From RPRC01 sp034933285 (GTDB lineage Bacteria > Desulfobacterota > Desulfuromonadia > Geobacterales > Geobacteraceae): DNA of 64,000 nucleotides. The position numbers and the translations under genes are program-made. The stretch's first letter is position 1. The number at the start of each line of letters is the position of its first letter. The stretch lies in NCBI GenBank assembly GCA_034933285.1, contig JAYFNT010000035.1, positions 1 through 64,000 of the forward strand. The letters run 5' to 3'. Below, one piece after another: positions 25,212 through 34,823 of the stretch. Below the pieces are notes generated by a model, which was not told the DNA's origin, ran no database searches, and saw only the letters and a list, made by a program, of their open reading frames with translations.

Positions 25212-26054
25212 TCACGCCTTCGAGCATTCGTCGGCCACCCTCTTCCTGCCGAACAGGTACGCCACCCAGATGCTGATTTCATACATGATGTACATTGGCA
25301 CCATTATCACGAACATGGTCACCAGATCGGCATGGAATGCCGCGATGATGGCGCATGCGAGAACGGCGTATTTCCTGTTTTTCGCCAGGAATCCGCCCGT
25401 AACCAGGCCGAAGCGGGACAGGAGCAGCACCAGGACCGGAAGTTCGAAGATCAGGCCGAAGATGATGATCAGCCGCAGGCAGAAATTGACATAGGCGCTC
25501 AGGCTGAACCAGCTTCGCAACCCCTCTGTCTCGTAAGACAGGGAGAAGTTGATGATAACGGGCCAGATGATGACCAGGAAAAACAGGGCGCCGATGCAGA
25601 AGCTCACGGTGGCGGTGCTGACAAAAGGCAACAGCAGCTTTTTTTCTCCAGGCTTGAGGCCCGGCGCGACGAACATCCAGACTTGGTAAAAAATCAGGGG
25701 AAGCGAAAGGATGAGGCCGGCAATCAGGGAAATCTTGCACTGCATGAAAAAAGGCTCCAGCGGCGCAGTGTAGTTGAGGCGCCGGTCAGCGGCGCTTGGC
25801 GGGCTTGCCTCCTTTTGCAGATCGAACCTCTGGTAAATGGCGGGATAGCGCTTGCGCGCCTCCTGGTAAAACCTTGTCTTCAGTTCGGTAAGGTAAGTGT
25901 GCCCGGTTAAAGGCTGCTCGATGAATACAAGGATATCGTCCGCCAGATTCCAGGCGATGCCCATACCGATCACCACGGCGATACAGACTATGATCAGCCT
26001 GCGGCGCAACTCAACCAGGTGCTCGATGAACGGCATCATTTTTTCGTTTGCCAT
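25212..26054 (-). CDS. tatC: TatC-like twin-arginine translocase subunit, divergent
   Basis: TatC is the receptor for twin-arginine signal peptides. The 280-residue protein has six membrane segments, the N-terminal FIEHLVELRRRL motif and the YQVWMFVAPGLKPGEKK region, both family hallmarks. Two points are odd: the first periplasmic loop is about 48 residues, with a basic insert (KTRFYQEARKRYPAIYQRFD), against about 20 in E. coli; and the conserved TPPD stretch before the last segments is FHAD here. No tatA or tatB gene is adjacent. Likely a second, specialised TatC. Start uncertain: an ATG 12 nt upstream is also in frame and neither has a clear ribosome site. Confidence 0.8.
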   Translation of the reverse strand: MANEKMMPFIEHLVELRRRLIIVCIAVVIGMGIAWNLADDILVFIEQPLTGHTYLTELKTRFYQEARKRYPAIYQRFDLQKEASPPSAADRRLNYTAPLEPFFMQCKISLIAGLILSLPLIFYQVWMFVAPGLKPGEKKLLLPFVSTATVSFCIGALFFLVIIWPVIINFSLSYETEGLRSWFSLSAYVNFCLRLIIIFGLIFELPVLVLLLSRFGLVTGGFLAKNRKYAVLACAIIAAFHADLVTMFVIMVPMYIMYEISIWVAYLFGRKRVADECSKA

Positions 26055-26087
26055 GGGATTATACATTCATTCTCTGTTGCCCTGTTG

Positions 26088-26303
26088 CCCCCCCTCATCC
26101 GTGCCTACTCCACCGAAGTCGCCTGGCTTCGAAGGCCGGGCCTTTCAGGCCACCTTCTCCTAAATGGAGAAGGGATGAGCAAAACCCTCTCCATTTAGGG
26201 AGAGGGTGGCCACAGGCCGGGTGAGGGGTGATAAAAATGTCCCGTAGGGGCGCCCCCCTGTGGGTGTCCTCCATCTGGGCAGGCACGGGGGCCTGCCCCT
26301 ACG
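26088..26303. repeat. REPIN-like inverted repeat, copy 7, plus GTAGGGGC element
   Basis: At 26088-26230 the ends are CCCCCCCTCATCCGTGCC and GCCGGGTGAGGGGTG with inner CCTTCTCCTAAATGGAGAAGGG and CCCTCTCCATTTAGGGAGAGGG; the left half has a 35-nt extra hairpin. At 26244-26303 a small-family element (GTAGGGGCGCCCCCCTGTGG ... GGGGGCCTGCCCCTACG) follows. Together they fill most of the 370-bp gap between tatC and the RNase gene. Confidence 0.8.
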
Positions 26304-26426
26304 AAGGAAACGCAAGGTTTCATATCCAACAATTTTGCATGCAACATGCCCTTATCGGGAACCGGATTGGTAACATACGTGAAAAGTTTAATGATAGCAT
26401 AGCATTGCGAGACAGCGCAACCGCTT

Positions 26427-28481
26427 TCAGCGTTTTTTCCCGCGGTGCCTCAGGCTCTTGACAGCCTTCTTCTTCGGCGGCCGTGGCCGGGCAGCGCCCG
26501 TGGGCGGAGCCGATCCGGGGGTTGCCGGTTTGCGGCCGGCTGGTCTTCCAGGAAGAGCGGTTGGAGAGAACTGCACCCTCCTCTTCTCCCGGCTTACGGC
26601 ATCCACCCGCACCGACACCTTGTCACCGATGCGGTATACCCTGCCGCTTCTCTCCCCAACCAGGCTGTGCAGTTTCTCCGCCAGCCGGTAGTAATCGTCC
26701 CCCAGCACAGTCACATGGACCAGACCCTCTACCGGCAGCTCCGCCAGCTCGACATAGAAACCGTAAGAGGCGACACCCGTATCAAAGCCGTCGTAAACCT
26801 CTCCAACCCGGCTTTCCATGTACTCCAGCCTTTTCAGGTCGACTATCTCCCGTTCCGCTTCCATCGCTGTCCGTTCACGCCTGCTGGTTTCCTCTGCGAT
26901 CCCGGGAAGCACTTCCGCGATCCGGCCCTTTTCGCGCTTCTTCAGACTTCCCGACAAAACACCCTTCAAAACTCGATGCACCACCAAGTCAGGATAGCGC
27001 CTGATGGGAGAGGTGAAGTGAAGATAACAGGGAGACGCAAGGCCAAAATGCCCGACATTTTCCGCAGAGTAGCGCGCCTGTTTCATACAACGCAGCAGCA
27101 ACTCGTTCACCATCTTCTCCTCCGGCCGCCCCTCTGCCGACTTGAGCAGCCGCTGCAACTCCGGAGGGTCCACCCTGTCCCCCTTCATGCGCAGGGTGAA
27201 ACCGAACGCTCTTATGAAATCCCTGAAGTCGCGCAGCCGCGCCGGATCCGGCGGCTCGTGGATCCGGAAAAGGCAGGGCATGTCACGCCCGGCAAGATAC
27301 GCCGCAACCGCCTCGTTCGCGGCCAGCATGAATTCCTCGATGATCCGGTGAGCCAGGTTCCGCTCGGCCCTGGCCAGTGACTCGATCCGGCCCTGGAGAT
27401 CCAGAACGATTTCCGGTTCCGGCAGGTCGAAATCGATGCTCCCGCGCTGGCGCCTCTTTGCCGTCAACCGCAGGGCAAGTTCTTCCATCGTTTTCAGGTC
27501 GGCGGCCAGGTGTCCATAGCGGGCAATGGTATCGGGGTTGCCGTCCACCAGGATCTCCCTGACCGCGGTGTAAGTCATTCTCTCATCACTGCGGATCACG
27601 CTCGGATAGAAAAATGACTCAAGAACATTGCCTTCCCGGTCGACATGCAGCTCCGCCGTAACCGTGAGCCGGTCCCGGCCGGGGTTCAGCGAACATATTT
27701 CGTTTGAAAGATTCTCGGGAAGCATGGGAATGCTGCGGTCGGGAAAATAAACGGAAGTGCCCCGGCCGAGCGCCTCCCGGTCCAACGAGGAAGACTCTTT
27801 TACATAATGGGAGACATCCGCTATCGAAACCCTCAGCCTGATGACATCTCCATCAAGACGACTGACTGAAACTGCATCGTCGAAGTCCCGCGCGGTTTCA
27901 CCGTCAATGGTGATGGTAAGGTCACCCCGCAAGTCGGTGCGCCCTTCCAGGTCTGCCTGGGCCGGTTCCCTGGCTACGGAATGAGCCTCGGCAAGCACGT
28001 CGGGCGGGAATGCCATGGCCAGGCCGTATTTCCGGGCAATGATCAGCACCTCGGTGTCAGGGTCGCCGGGCCGGCCCAGCACCTCGACGATCCGGCCGGA
28101 CATGCCGCCCCCCTCCGAAGGATAGGCGGTTATCTCGACTGCCACCACCTCGCCGTTACGGGCCTTGCCTGTCCGGCCGCGAGGAATGGCCACCAGTTGG
28201 GTAATCCTCGGCTCGTCAGGGATGACCACTCCTCCGGCCCGGTCGCTCTCGAACCGGCCGACCAACGTGGAGAAGCCCCGCTCCAGGGTCTGCATGATTC
28301 TGCCCTCGCGACGGCCGGACCTGCGTCCGGGCTCCACGCTCGCCACGACCCGGTCACCGTGGAGGTTTCCCCGGAGGTACCGTGCAGGGATGAACAGGTC
28401 ATCGCCACCCTCATCGGGGATGACGAAACCATAGCCGTCCTGGTGGCAGGACAGTTTCCCCTTTATCGTATGTCGCGTCAT
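26427..28481 (-). CDS. rnr: RNase R family 3'-5' exoribonuclease
   Basis: RNase R degrades structured RNA. The 684-residue protein has a cold-shock-like N-terminal domain (KGKLSCHQDGYGFVIPDEGGDD), the RNB catalytic domain starting DLRGDLTITIDGETARDFDD (Asp residues that bind magnesium, about 195-215), the block EIVRSDERMTYTAV and FTSPIRRYPDLVVHR, and an S1 domain at about 575-650. A basic tail (PPKKKAVKSLRHRGKKR) ends the protein, as is common in RNase R. Somewhat shorter than E. coli RNase R (about 810 residues). Confidence 0.92.
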   Translation of the reverse strand: MTRHTIKGKLSCHQDGYGFVIPDEGGDDLFIPARYLRGNLHGDRVVASVEPGRRSGRREGRIMQTLERGFSTLVGRFESDRAGGVVIPDEPRITQLVAIPRGRTGKARNGEVVAVEITAYPSEGGGMSGRIVEVLGRPGDPDTEVLIIARKYGLAMAFPPDVLAEAHSVAREPAQADLEGRTDLRGDLTITIDGETARDFDDAVSVSRLDGDVIRLRVSIADVSHYVKESSSLDREALGRGTSVYFPDRSIPMLPENLSNEICSLNPGRDRLTVTAELHVDREGNVLESFFYPSVIRSDERMTYTAVREILVDGNPDTIARYGHLAADLKTMEELALRLTAKRRQRGSIDFDLPEPEIVLDLQGRIESLARAERNLAHRIIEEFMLAANEAVAAYLAGRDMPCLFRIHEPPDPARLRDFRDFIRAFGFTLRMKGDRVDPPELQRLLKSAEGRPEEKMVNELLLRCMKQARYSAENVGHFGLASPCYLHFTSPIRRYPDLVVHRVLKGVLSGSLKKREKGRIAEVLPGIAEETSRRERTAMEAEREIVDLKRLEYMESRVGEVYDGFDTGVASYGFYVELAELPVEGLVHVTVLGDDYYRLAEKLHSLVGERSGRVYRIGDKVSVRVDAVSREKRRVQFSPTALPGRPAGRKPATPGSAPPTGAARPRPPKKKAVKSLRHRGKKR

Positions 28482-28583
28482 GATGAATGCCTTTCAGTAG
28501 CGTGTAGCGAATAGCGCATGGAATTGCTTTTTGCCTCGCAACTTGTGCCTGCTATCATTTCAAGCAAAAAGCTGACAATGCTG

Positions 28584-28698
28584 GACCCCCTCACCCGGCG
28601 TTGTACGCCACCCTCTCCCTTGAGGGCGAGGGTGGATAATGGGTGGCTACAACCCTCTCCATCAAGGGAGAGGGTGGCCGCAGGCCGGGTGAGGGGTG
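28584..28698. repeat. REPIN-like inverted repeat, copy 8
   Basis: GACCCCCTCACCCGGCGTTG at the left and GGCCGGGTGAGGGGTG at the right, with inner CCCTCTCCCTTGAGGGCGAGGG and CCCTCTCCATCAAGGGAGAGGG. It lies in the 447-bp gap between the divergent rnr and transglycosylase genes; the rest of the gap holds the promoter below. Confidence 0.85.
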
Positions 28699-28820
28699 GG
28701 AAAAATGTCACGAAGGGAACCCCCTTGTGCCTGCTTTCACTTCATAAGCCAACGAACCCTGTTTGTCAAATATTTACAAGCCTATACAGAATGCAGGACA
28801 TCCGATGTCCACATTCAAGG

Positions 28821-28849
28821 TTGCCCCAGGGTATCCTTTTGTATACAAT
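28821..28849 (+). promoter_or_regulatory. Candidate promoter of the transglycosylase gene
   Basis: TTGCCC (28821-28826), a 17-nt spacer and TACAAT (28844-28849). The predicted start of transcription near 28856 lies downstream of the in-frame ATG at 28848 and upstream of the GTG at 28929, which supports the GTG as the translation start. Confidence 0.45.
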
Positions 28850-28928
28850 GGAATCCTCATCGATGCTTCCCGCAATTTACCGAAGCCATGAAAAACGCCT
28901 GCTTTCCAGCCTTGCAGAGGAGCCTTCC

Positions 28929-31109
28929 GTGCATCTTTACCGAATACCCGTTCTTATCGTGATTCTGCTGATGTCCATATCAATATCTAGCGCTTCACTC
29001 TATACGCTCGCTGACGACAACCTTGCCAAGGCGGGCCAGAGGATGAAAAAAAGAGATTACCGCGGGGCCAGAGAAACGGCATTGAAAGCCGGTACAGGAC
29101 CGGCCAGGGATCTGCTCCTGGGCATGTCGGCATATCGTCTCGAAAAATGGGACGAAGCGGAACGCCTGTTGGCAGTGGCAGCCGACGGATTTCCGCTCCT
29201 GGGGGATTTTGCCCTCTATTACCGGGCTTCCGCGCTCAACCGCCTGCTCCGCTACCGGGAGGCGCTCTCCCTTCTCGCCAGGTTGGAAAAAGATTATCCG
29301 GACAGCCCGCTCATGCGGCAAGCCTCCTTTCTCAACGCCGAAGCCCTGTTCCTGGACGGACAATTCCGGGCAGCACTTGAAGCGTACCGGCATTTCATAG
29401 AAAACTACCCGGAAGGAAGCGACTCCCTAAAAGCGTCATACAAAATTGCTGCCTGCATTGAAAAACTCGGTGATATCAATGGGGCGGCCGCTGCGTTTCG
29501 CGTCCTCTGGCTGAAAAACCCGGGCAAGGACGTGGCCAGGGACGCGGAAGCCGATATTGAAAGGCTCCGCAAAAACGGGGCCACTATTCAACCCTATACC
29601 GGCGAAGAATTGTTCGCCAGGGGAATCGCACTGTTCGATCTGAAAAAGTACCGTGATGCGCTGGCGGTTTTTTCGTCCATACCGGCCACATCCCTCCCGG
29701 AGCAATACCGGGGCAAACTGGCCTTCAAGTCCGCGATGGCGCTCTACCTGTCGAAAAAGAACACGGACGCAGAGCAGGCCTTCGCCCGCCTGGCATCCCA
29801 GGAAAGCCCCTGGCGCGAATACGCCCTGGAGGCTTACTTCTGGCATGCCCGGACGCTCGAGCGGCTGGGAAGAAACGAGTCCGCCTGCGCGGCCTTGCTC
29901 AAACTGGCGGAAACCAGGCCGGATTCGGACCTGGCCGATGACGCTCTCTACCAGGCAGGCCTGATCATGAGCAAATCCGGCAACAAGGGCAAGGCGCGGG
30001 AAATTTTCGACAGGCTTCTGAGCGTGTATCCCCACTCCGGCCTTTCCTCCAGGGTTCTCTGGGAAAGCGGATGGAACCGCTACCGGTCCGGCGACTACCG
30101 GGCCGCCGGCGAAATGTTCGGCAGACTGGCCTCTGACGGCACCTACCGGGAAAAAGCCCTCTACTGGCAGATCCGCTCACTTGAGGCAGCCGGTTCCGGC
30201 GAATCGGCCCGCCAGGCCCTCTCGCGCCTCCTGGACGAGTACCCTACCGGGTTCTATGCCCTGAACGTGGAAAAAGAAAAGGGTCTCAAAAGCGGAACCG
30301 CCCCATCCCTGGGCAGGAACGTTCTTTCAACAATTCCGCTTCCCAGGGGCTTTGAACGGGCGAAATCCCTGATAAGCCTCGGCCTGCACGAAGAAGCCCG
30401 CATGGAAATATCAGCCATGCGCAACCGCATTTCTTCCGGATCGTCAGGCGCCATGGACATAGCAAGCCTCTACCTGGCAATGGAAGACTACCGTTCCGCC
30501 ATGCGCCTGTATTCCCGGCGGAACCCGGCGCAAAAAACCGAACGTTCTCCTCGGACCTGGGCAATCCTCTACCCTCCGGCATTTGCCGAAACAGTCTCCA
30601 GGAATGCAGCCGACAACCGCATCAGCGAAAACCTGGCCTATGCCCTGATCCGCGCCGAAAGCAATTTCTTTCCCGAGGCCCGCTCGCCTGTCGGCGCGCT
30701 CGGACTGATGCAGCTCATGCCTGCCACGGCAAAAGACACGGCGCGGCAGATGCGGGAAACCGTCACCATGCCGCAATTGACCATTCCCGAAGTCAACGTG
30801 AGAATCGGGACCCGTTACCTCAAAGGGCTGCTGAACCGTTTCAACGGAAACCTGGTTTCCGCGATCGCAGCCTATAACGCAGGCCCCTCACCGGTACTCC
30901 GCTGGCGTAAAAACCTGTCCGGCCTCCGGGAAGATGAATTCATTGAGAGCATCCCCTATGGCGAGACACGTGAGTACGTGAAGAGGGTCCTTGCCGCGAT
31001 GGAAATATACCGCAGGCTCTATGACGGCGAAGGACCATCCCCCCCTGCCATGGCGACAGAAGCGCCGGTACAGGGCGGTTATTCTTCAGCGCAGGCGCTC
31101 CTTCCTTGA
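28929..31109 (+). CDS. slt: Soluble lytic murein transglycosylase with helical repeats
   Basis: The protein cleaves peptidoglycan to anhydro-muropeptides. The start is placed at GTG 28929, which has AGAGGAG 6 nt upstream and gives a clean signal peptide (HLYRIPVLIVILLMSISIS); an ATG at 28848 is also in frame. In 726 residues a long TPR-like superhelix (about 30-560) precedes the SLT domain, with the catalytic Glu in ALIRAESNF, then GALGLMQLMPATA and AAYNAGPSPV, the canonical family 1 motifs. The layout matches Slt70. It stands alone on the plus strand. Confidence 0.9.
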   Translation: MHLYRIPVLIVILLMSISISSASLYTLADDNLAKAGQRMKKRDYRGARETALKAGTGPARDLLLGMSAYRLEKWDEAERLLAVAADGFPLLGDFALYYRASALNRLLRYREALSLLARLEKDYPDSPLMRQASFLNAEALFLDGQFRAALEAYRHFIENYPEGSDSLKASYKIAACIEKLGDINGAAAAFRVLWLKNPGKDVARDAEADIERLRKNGATIQPYTGEELFARGIALFDLKKYRDALAVFSSIPATSLPEQYRGKLAFKSAMALYLSKKNTDAEQAFARLASQESPWREYALEAYFWHARTLERLGRNESACAALLKLAETRPDSDLADDALYQAGLIMSKSGNKGKAREIFDRLLSVYPHSGLSSRVLWESGWNRYRSGDYRAAGEMFGRLASDGTYREKALYWQIRSLEAAGSGESARQALSRLLDEYPTGFYALNVEKEKGLKSGTAPSLGRNVLSTIPLPRGFERAKSLISLGLHEEARMEISAMRNRISSGSSGAMDIASLYLAMEDYRSAMRLYSRRNPAQKTERSPRTWAILYPPAFAETVSRNAADNRISENLAYALIRAESNFFPEARSPVGALGLMQLMPATAKDTARQMRETVTMPQLTIPEVNVRIGTRYLKGLLNRFNGNLVSAIAAYNAGPSPVLRWRKNLSGLREDEFIESIPYGETREYVKRVLAAMEIYRRLYDGEGPSPPAMATEAPVQGGYSSAQALLP

Positions 31110-31199
31110 TGTATCAGCAGAAAAAGTCTTTACCGTTTTTATATTGACCTATCCCCCAAAAGAAGGTTGTCTGATATTGCTGTGAGCTACCAGACATTC

Positions 31200-31308
31200 G
31201 CCCCCCTCACCCGGGCTGCGCCCGCCCTCTCCCTTGATGGCGAGGGCTTTATGGAAACACCTTCTCCATTGAGGGAGAAGGTGGCCCGCCAGGCCGGATG
31301 AGGAGGGA
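31200..31308. repeat. REPIN-like inverted repeat, copy 9 (decayed right end)
   Basis: CCCCCCTCACCCGGGCTGCG at the left, GGCCGGATGAGGAGGGA at the right (two mismatches in the outer arm), inner CCCTCTCCCTTGATGGCGAGGG and CCTTCTCCATTGAGGGAGAAGG. It lies in the 392-bp gap between the transglycosylase gene and tetR. Confidence 0.8.
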
Positions 31309-31399
31309 TCGTAAGAAAGATCCAAAGCCTTGCGTGTATGGAAACATGAGTATCACCTCTTTTTAGAGGAAAATTTTTTATTGCCATTCAAACAATTGC

Positions 31400-31421
31400 T
31401 TGATACAAACGTTTGCATCAA
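31400..31421. promoter_or_regulatory. Probable TetR-family operator
   Basis: TGATACAAACGTTTGCATCA at 31401-31420 is a palindrome with one mismatch, extended to 22 bp by a T/A pair. It lies 80 nt upstream of the tetR start, the usual place for an autoregulatory operator. No second copy was seen before the efflux genes. Confidence 0.6.
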
Positions 31422-31501
31422 ACACTGGCATCCTACAGCGCGCCGGACTGCTTTTCACAATGGCGCAGCAGAGGTGTCTCATGTGAAGCGAGGCCATACC
31501 G

Positions 31502-32173
31502 ATGAACGGAACGGATCACGAAATCGGAGAAACCCGGAAACGTATTCTGGAGACAGCGGCCCTGGTATTTGCCGAACACGGATTCGCCGCGACCACGGTC
31601 CGGATGATCTGCGGCCTGGCCCGGGTGAACCTGGCAGCCGTCAACTATCACTTCGGCGGCAAGGAAAGCCTCTATCGCGAGGCTATACGGCATGCCCGCC
31701 GCCGGGCTTACGAAAGATTCCCCGTCAACTACGGCATGAGCGGGAAATCAGGCCCCGAAGAGCAACTGCATGCATTCATCCGCTCTTTCCTCCTCCGCAC
31801 CTCAGGCGATGAGCGGAACCTGGGATTCGGCACACTGGTGATGCGCGAAATGGTGGATCCCACCAGCGCCCTGGACATGATGCTGGACGAAGGGATACGG
31901 GCCCTTCTGGAGCAGCTCGCCGGAATCGTCCGTGAACTATTGGGAAATGCGCAAGACCGGGAACTGGTCCTGATCTGCACCAGGAGCATCGTCAGCCAAT
32001 GCCTGCTCTTTCTGTTCAGCAGGTCGGTAATGGACAGGATGGCGCCGGAACACAAATTCGACCCTGAAGACCTGGAAGGCATTTCTCGCCAGGTTCTCTA
32101 TTTCAGTCTGAATGCAATCAGGGGAATTTCCGCGGATTTCCACATGCAGCCTGGAAATGAGGGGATACACTGA
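31502..32173 (+). CDS. TetR family regulator (CecR-like C-terminal domain)
   Basis: The 223-residue protein has an N-terminal TetR helix-turn-helix (TRKRILETAALVFAEHGFAATTV then NLAAVNYHFGGKESLYREAI) and a C-terminal ligand domain like that of CecR/YbiH (DUF1956: NLGFGTLVMREMVDPT...). It is divergent in function from the downstream genes but on the same strand, 149 nt ahead of a TolC-EmrA-EmrB set, so it probably represses that efflux operon and itself. An operator palindrome is upstream. The inducer is unknown. Confidence 0.9.
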   Translation: MNGTDHEIGETRKRILETAALVFAEHGFAATTVRMICGLARVNLAAVNYHFGGKESLYREAIRHARRRAYERFPVNYGMSGKSGPEEQLHAFIRSFLLRTSGDERNLGFGTLVMREMVDPTSALDMMLDEGIRALLEQLAGIVRELLGNAQDRELVLICTRSIVSQCLLFLFSRSVMDRMAPEHKFDPEDLEGISRQVLYFSLNAIRGISADFHMQPGNEGIH

Positions 32174-32204
32174 AACATGGCCGATTCCTCCAAACCGGGG
32201 AACA

Positions 32205-32232
32205 TTGACAGCCAGTTGACAATCCGTATAAT
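32205..32232 (+). promoter_or_regulatory. Sigma-70 promoter of the efflux operon
   Basis: TTGACA (32205-32210), a 16-nt spacer and TATAAT (32227-32232), both perfect. It lies between tetR and the TolC-like gene with a predicted start near 32239 and a leader of about 84 nt. Confidence 0.7.
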
Positions 32233-32322
32233 GGCAGCCACTTCTGACTGGTTAGAAATAATTGACATTTGTCGAATAGACGGAATTGACATACTACTCC
32301 GCGCAATCACAGGGAGAACACG

Positions 32323-33591
32323 ATGACAAGAATATGCCTTATGGTCCTTTGCGCGACGGGGCTGCTGATCGGCAGGGCTGAAGCGGACATCCTCACGCTC
32401 CAGGAATGCCTGAAAAAAGCAGCTTCCGCCAACCATGAGCTCAAAGTGTCTGCGTATGACGAGAAACTTGCAGCACAGGATGTGGCAATCGCACGGAGCG
32501 GCTACCTTCCCAGACTTGACCTCCACGGAGGGTATGCGATGCAGCAGGATCCGCAGGCTTTCAGCGTATTGGGCCTCTCTATGAAAACCCAGCAAAAGGA
32601 CTATGGTTACCTTTCCATGGCCGCAGAGCAGACCTTATACGATTTCGGCCGGACATCGGCCCGCTACGACCGGGCCTTGGCCCTGCGCGACGCTGCCTCC
32701 CTGAACTATACCGCACGGGAAAAAGATGTCTTCCTCCAGGTCGTCGAGGCTTACTACGGCATCCTTGAATACGGCAATTTTCTCAAGTCGGCGGAAGAGG
32801 AAGTGATCCAGATGACCGATCATCTCAGGGTAGCGAAAAACCTCTACGAGCAGGGCGTGGTGACCCGCAACGACCTGCTCCAGGCCGAGGTCCAGCTGGC
32901 CGACAGCCGTCAACGGAAGCTGGCCGAGGGCAACAGACTCGCCAACGGCTGGCTCTACCTCAACTATCTCACCGGCCAGCAGCCCGGACACCGGGCCGAC
33001 CTTGAAGCAACTGTCGGGGTTGAAAAGAACGGGGTTGAAGCCGGCGGTCGGTTCGACCCTGCCAACAGGGCAGAAGTGAAAGCTCTCAGGCAAGGGATCC
33101 GCGCCGACGAACTGACCATCAAGGAAGTCAGAAGTTACTATTTTCCCGAGATCTTCGCCAGACTGGGCATGGACTACGTGCAGAACAACAAGGTGGTGGA
33201 GCAGACCATCCTCACCGCAACCGTGGGTGTCCGCGTCAACCTGTTCGACGGCCTCGCCACTACGTCCCGCTATCGCCAGGCTGTTCAGGCCCGTTCACAG
33301 GCAGAGGAGAAACTCAGCATGACTGAGGCCCTGATCAGGCTGGAATACGAAACTGCCGACAACGACGCTCGTATTGCCCTCGAACGTATCAGGACCGCGG
33401 AAACTGCGGTCAAGTCCGGCGAAGAGAATCTTCGCATCAACAAGAACCGCTACCAGGAGCATGTGGGCACGGCGACCGACGTGATCGACGCGCAGACCCT
33501 TCTCAGCAGGACACGGACCGAGTATCACCGGGCGGTCTTCGATTATCAGGTTGCGGTTGCGCGGATAAAAAAAGCAAAAGGGGAACTTTAA
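32323..33591 (+). CDS. TolC family outer membrane efflux protein
   Basis: The 422-residue protein starts with a signal peptide (LMVLCATGLLIGRAEA) and has two outer-membrane-efflux repeats, each with long helices (LTLQECLKKAASANHELK at about 25, and VRVNLFDGLATTSRYRQAVQ at about 305). It is the outer-membrane exit duct for the downstream membrane fusion protein and transporter. AGGGAG lies before the ATG. It ends 25 nt before the fusion protein gene. Confidence 0.92.
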   Translation: MTRICLMVLCATGLLIGRAEADILTLQECLKKAASANHELKVSAYDEKLAAQDVAIARSGYLPRLDLHGGYAMQQDPQAFSVLGLSMKTQQKDYGYLSMAAEQTLYDFGRTSARYDRALALRDAASLNYTAREKDVFLQVVEAYYGILEYGNFLKSAEEEVIQMTDHLRVAKNLYEQGVVTRNDLLQAEVQLADSRQRKLAEGNRLANGWLYLNYLTGQQPGHRADLEATVGVEKNGVEAGGRFDPANRAEVKALRQGIRADELTIKEVRSYYFPEIFARLGMDYVQNNKVVEQTILTATVGVRVNLFDGLATTSRYRQAVQARSQAEEKLSMTEALIRLEYETADNDARIALERIRTAETAVKSGEENLRINKNRYQEHVGTATDVIDAQTLLSRTRTEYHRAVFDYQVAVARIKKAKGEL

Positions 33592-33616
33592 CCCGCCCCC
33601 CCGGGAGGAACCACAG

Positions 33617-34717
33617 ATGGCTGAAACAAAAACAGTCGAAAATGTTGAAAGAGAAGAAACCACTCCGCCAGGGAAAAAGGGCCGCAGCGGCGCCAGGAAA
33701 CGGGCCGCCGTCATTCTCCTTGTCATGCTGGTGGTTGCCGTGATCCTGGGCATGTGGCTATGGATCAGGAGCAAGACCCACGTGGAAACCGACAATGCTT
33801 TCATAGAATCACATGTTTACTCGATCTCGTCCAGGGTTCCGGGGAATGTGGGCCGGGTGCTGGTGCGGGACAACCAGTTCGTGAAAAAGGGTGATATCCT
33901 GGTCGAACTGGACCAGCAGGATTACCGGCTGCGGGTGGACAATTATGCCGCACAGCTGGACCTGGCGAAGAACGAAACAGCCAGTACCTATGCCCAGGTC
34001 GACGCGGCAAGGGCCGCGGTGAACTCGGACCGGGCCAGGCTCGAACAGGCCGAGCTGGACCTGGCAAGGGGCAGAGCGCTGTACAAGCGCGAGGTCATCC
34101 CGAAAGACCAGTTGGACAAACTGGAAACCGCCCGCAAGGTAGCCGCGTCCAGGCTCCTGGAAACCGAAGGCTCGGTTCGCAGGGCGCTGGCCCTCCTGGG
34201 TCTGACCGGCAACGGCGGCAAAGACGCGCAGATCGTCCGGAAGAAGGCGGAACTGGAAGAAAGCCGGCGCAATCTCTCCTTCACCAGGATCTGCGCCCCG
34301 GCTGACGGCTATATAACCAGGAAATCAGTGGAACCCGGCAACAACATCCAGGCAGGCCAGCCCCTTATGGCTCTCGTTGAGTTGAACAACACCTGGATCA
34401 CCGCCAACTACAAGGAAAGCCAGCTCACCCACGTAAAGCCGGGGCAGAAAGTGGAATTCGAGGTGGATACATACCCGGGAAAAACCTTCAGGGGCAAAGT
34501 GGACAGCATCATGGCCGGAACCGGCGCGTCATTTTCCCTCCTCCCGCCGGAGAATGCCACGGGCAACTACGTCAAAGTGGTGCAGCGGATACCGGTAAAG
34601 ATCGTCATCGATTCAAGCAGCGACCCCGACCACCTGCTGCGGATCGGCATGAGCGTGGTCCCCACGGTTTTGACGGAGAGGAAGCTGGGCGACATACTCA
34701 AAGCCCCGTTCAGGTAG
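33617..34717 (+). CDS. EmrA-like membrane fusion protein (HlyD family)
   Basis: The 366-residue protein has one N-terminal membrane segment (about 32-53, AAVILLVMLVVAVILGMWLW) and the HlyD layout: barrel-sandwich half-motifs VPGNVGRVLVRDNQFVKKGD and ICAPADGYITRKSVEPGN, a coiled-coil hairpin (about 110-205), and a beta-barrel domain. It bridges the transporter and the TolC-like duct. GGGAGGAACCACAG precedes the ATG. EmrA-type because the partner is a DHA2 MFS pump rather than RND. Confidence 0.92.
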   Translation: MAETKTVENVEREETTPPGKKGRSGARKRAAVILLVMLVVAVILGMWLWIRSKTHVETDNAFIESHVYSISSRVPGNVGRVLVRDNQFVKKGDILVELDQQDYRLRVDNYAAQLDLAKNETASTYAQVDAARAAVNSDRARLEQAELDLARGRALYKREVIPKDQLDKLETARKVAASRLLETEGSVRRALALLGLTGNGGKDAQIVRKKAELEESRRNLSFTRICAPADGYITRKSVEPGNNIQAGQPLMALVELNNTWITANYKESQLTHVKPGQKVEFEVDTYPGKTFRGKVDSIMAGTGASFSLLPPENATGNYVKVVQRIPVKIVIDSSSDPDHLLRIGMSVVPTVLTERKLGDILKAPFR

Positions 34718-34823
34718 GTGGGTATTATACCTCTCTCGCAGGGCGATCCCTGCCCCTGAGCGCCGGAGCGCTACAGCGTACAGGTGTGTGCTCGCCCTAG
34801 CGTCGGACAACCACGAGCCCCTC

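Noticed and set aside
28518..28928. An upstream extension of the transglycosylase gene
   Set aside because: The in-frame extension is encoded by a REPIN-like repeat and lacks a ribosome site; the GTG at 28929 has AGAGGAG and gives a proper signal peptide.
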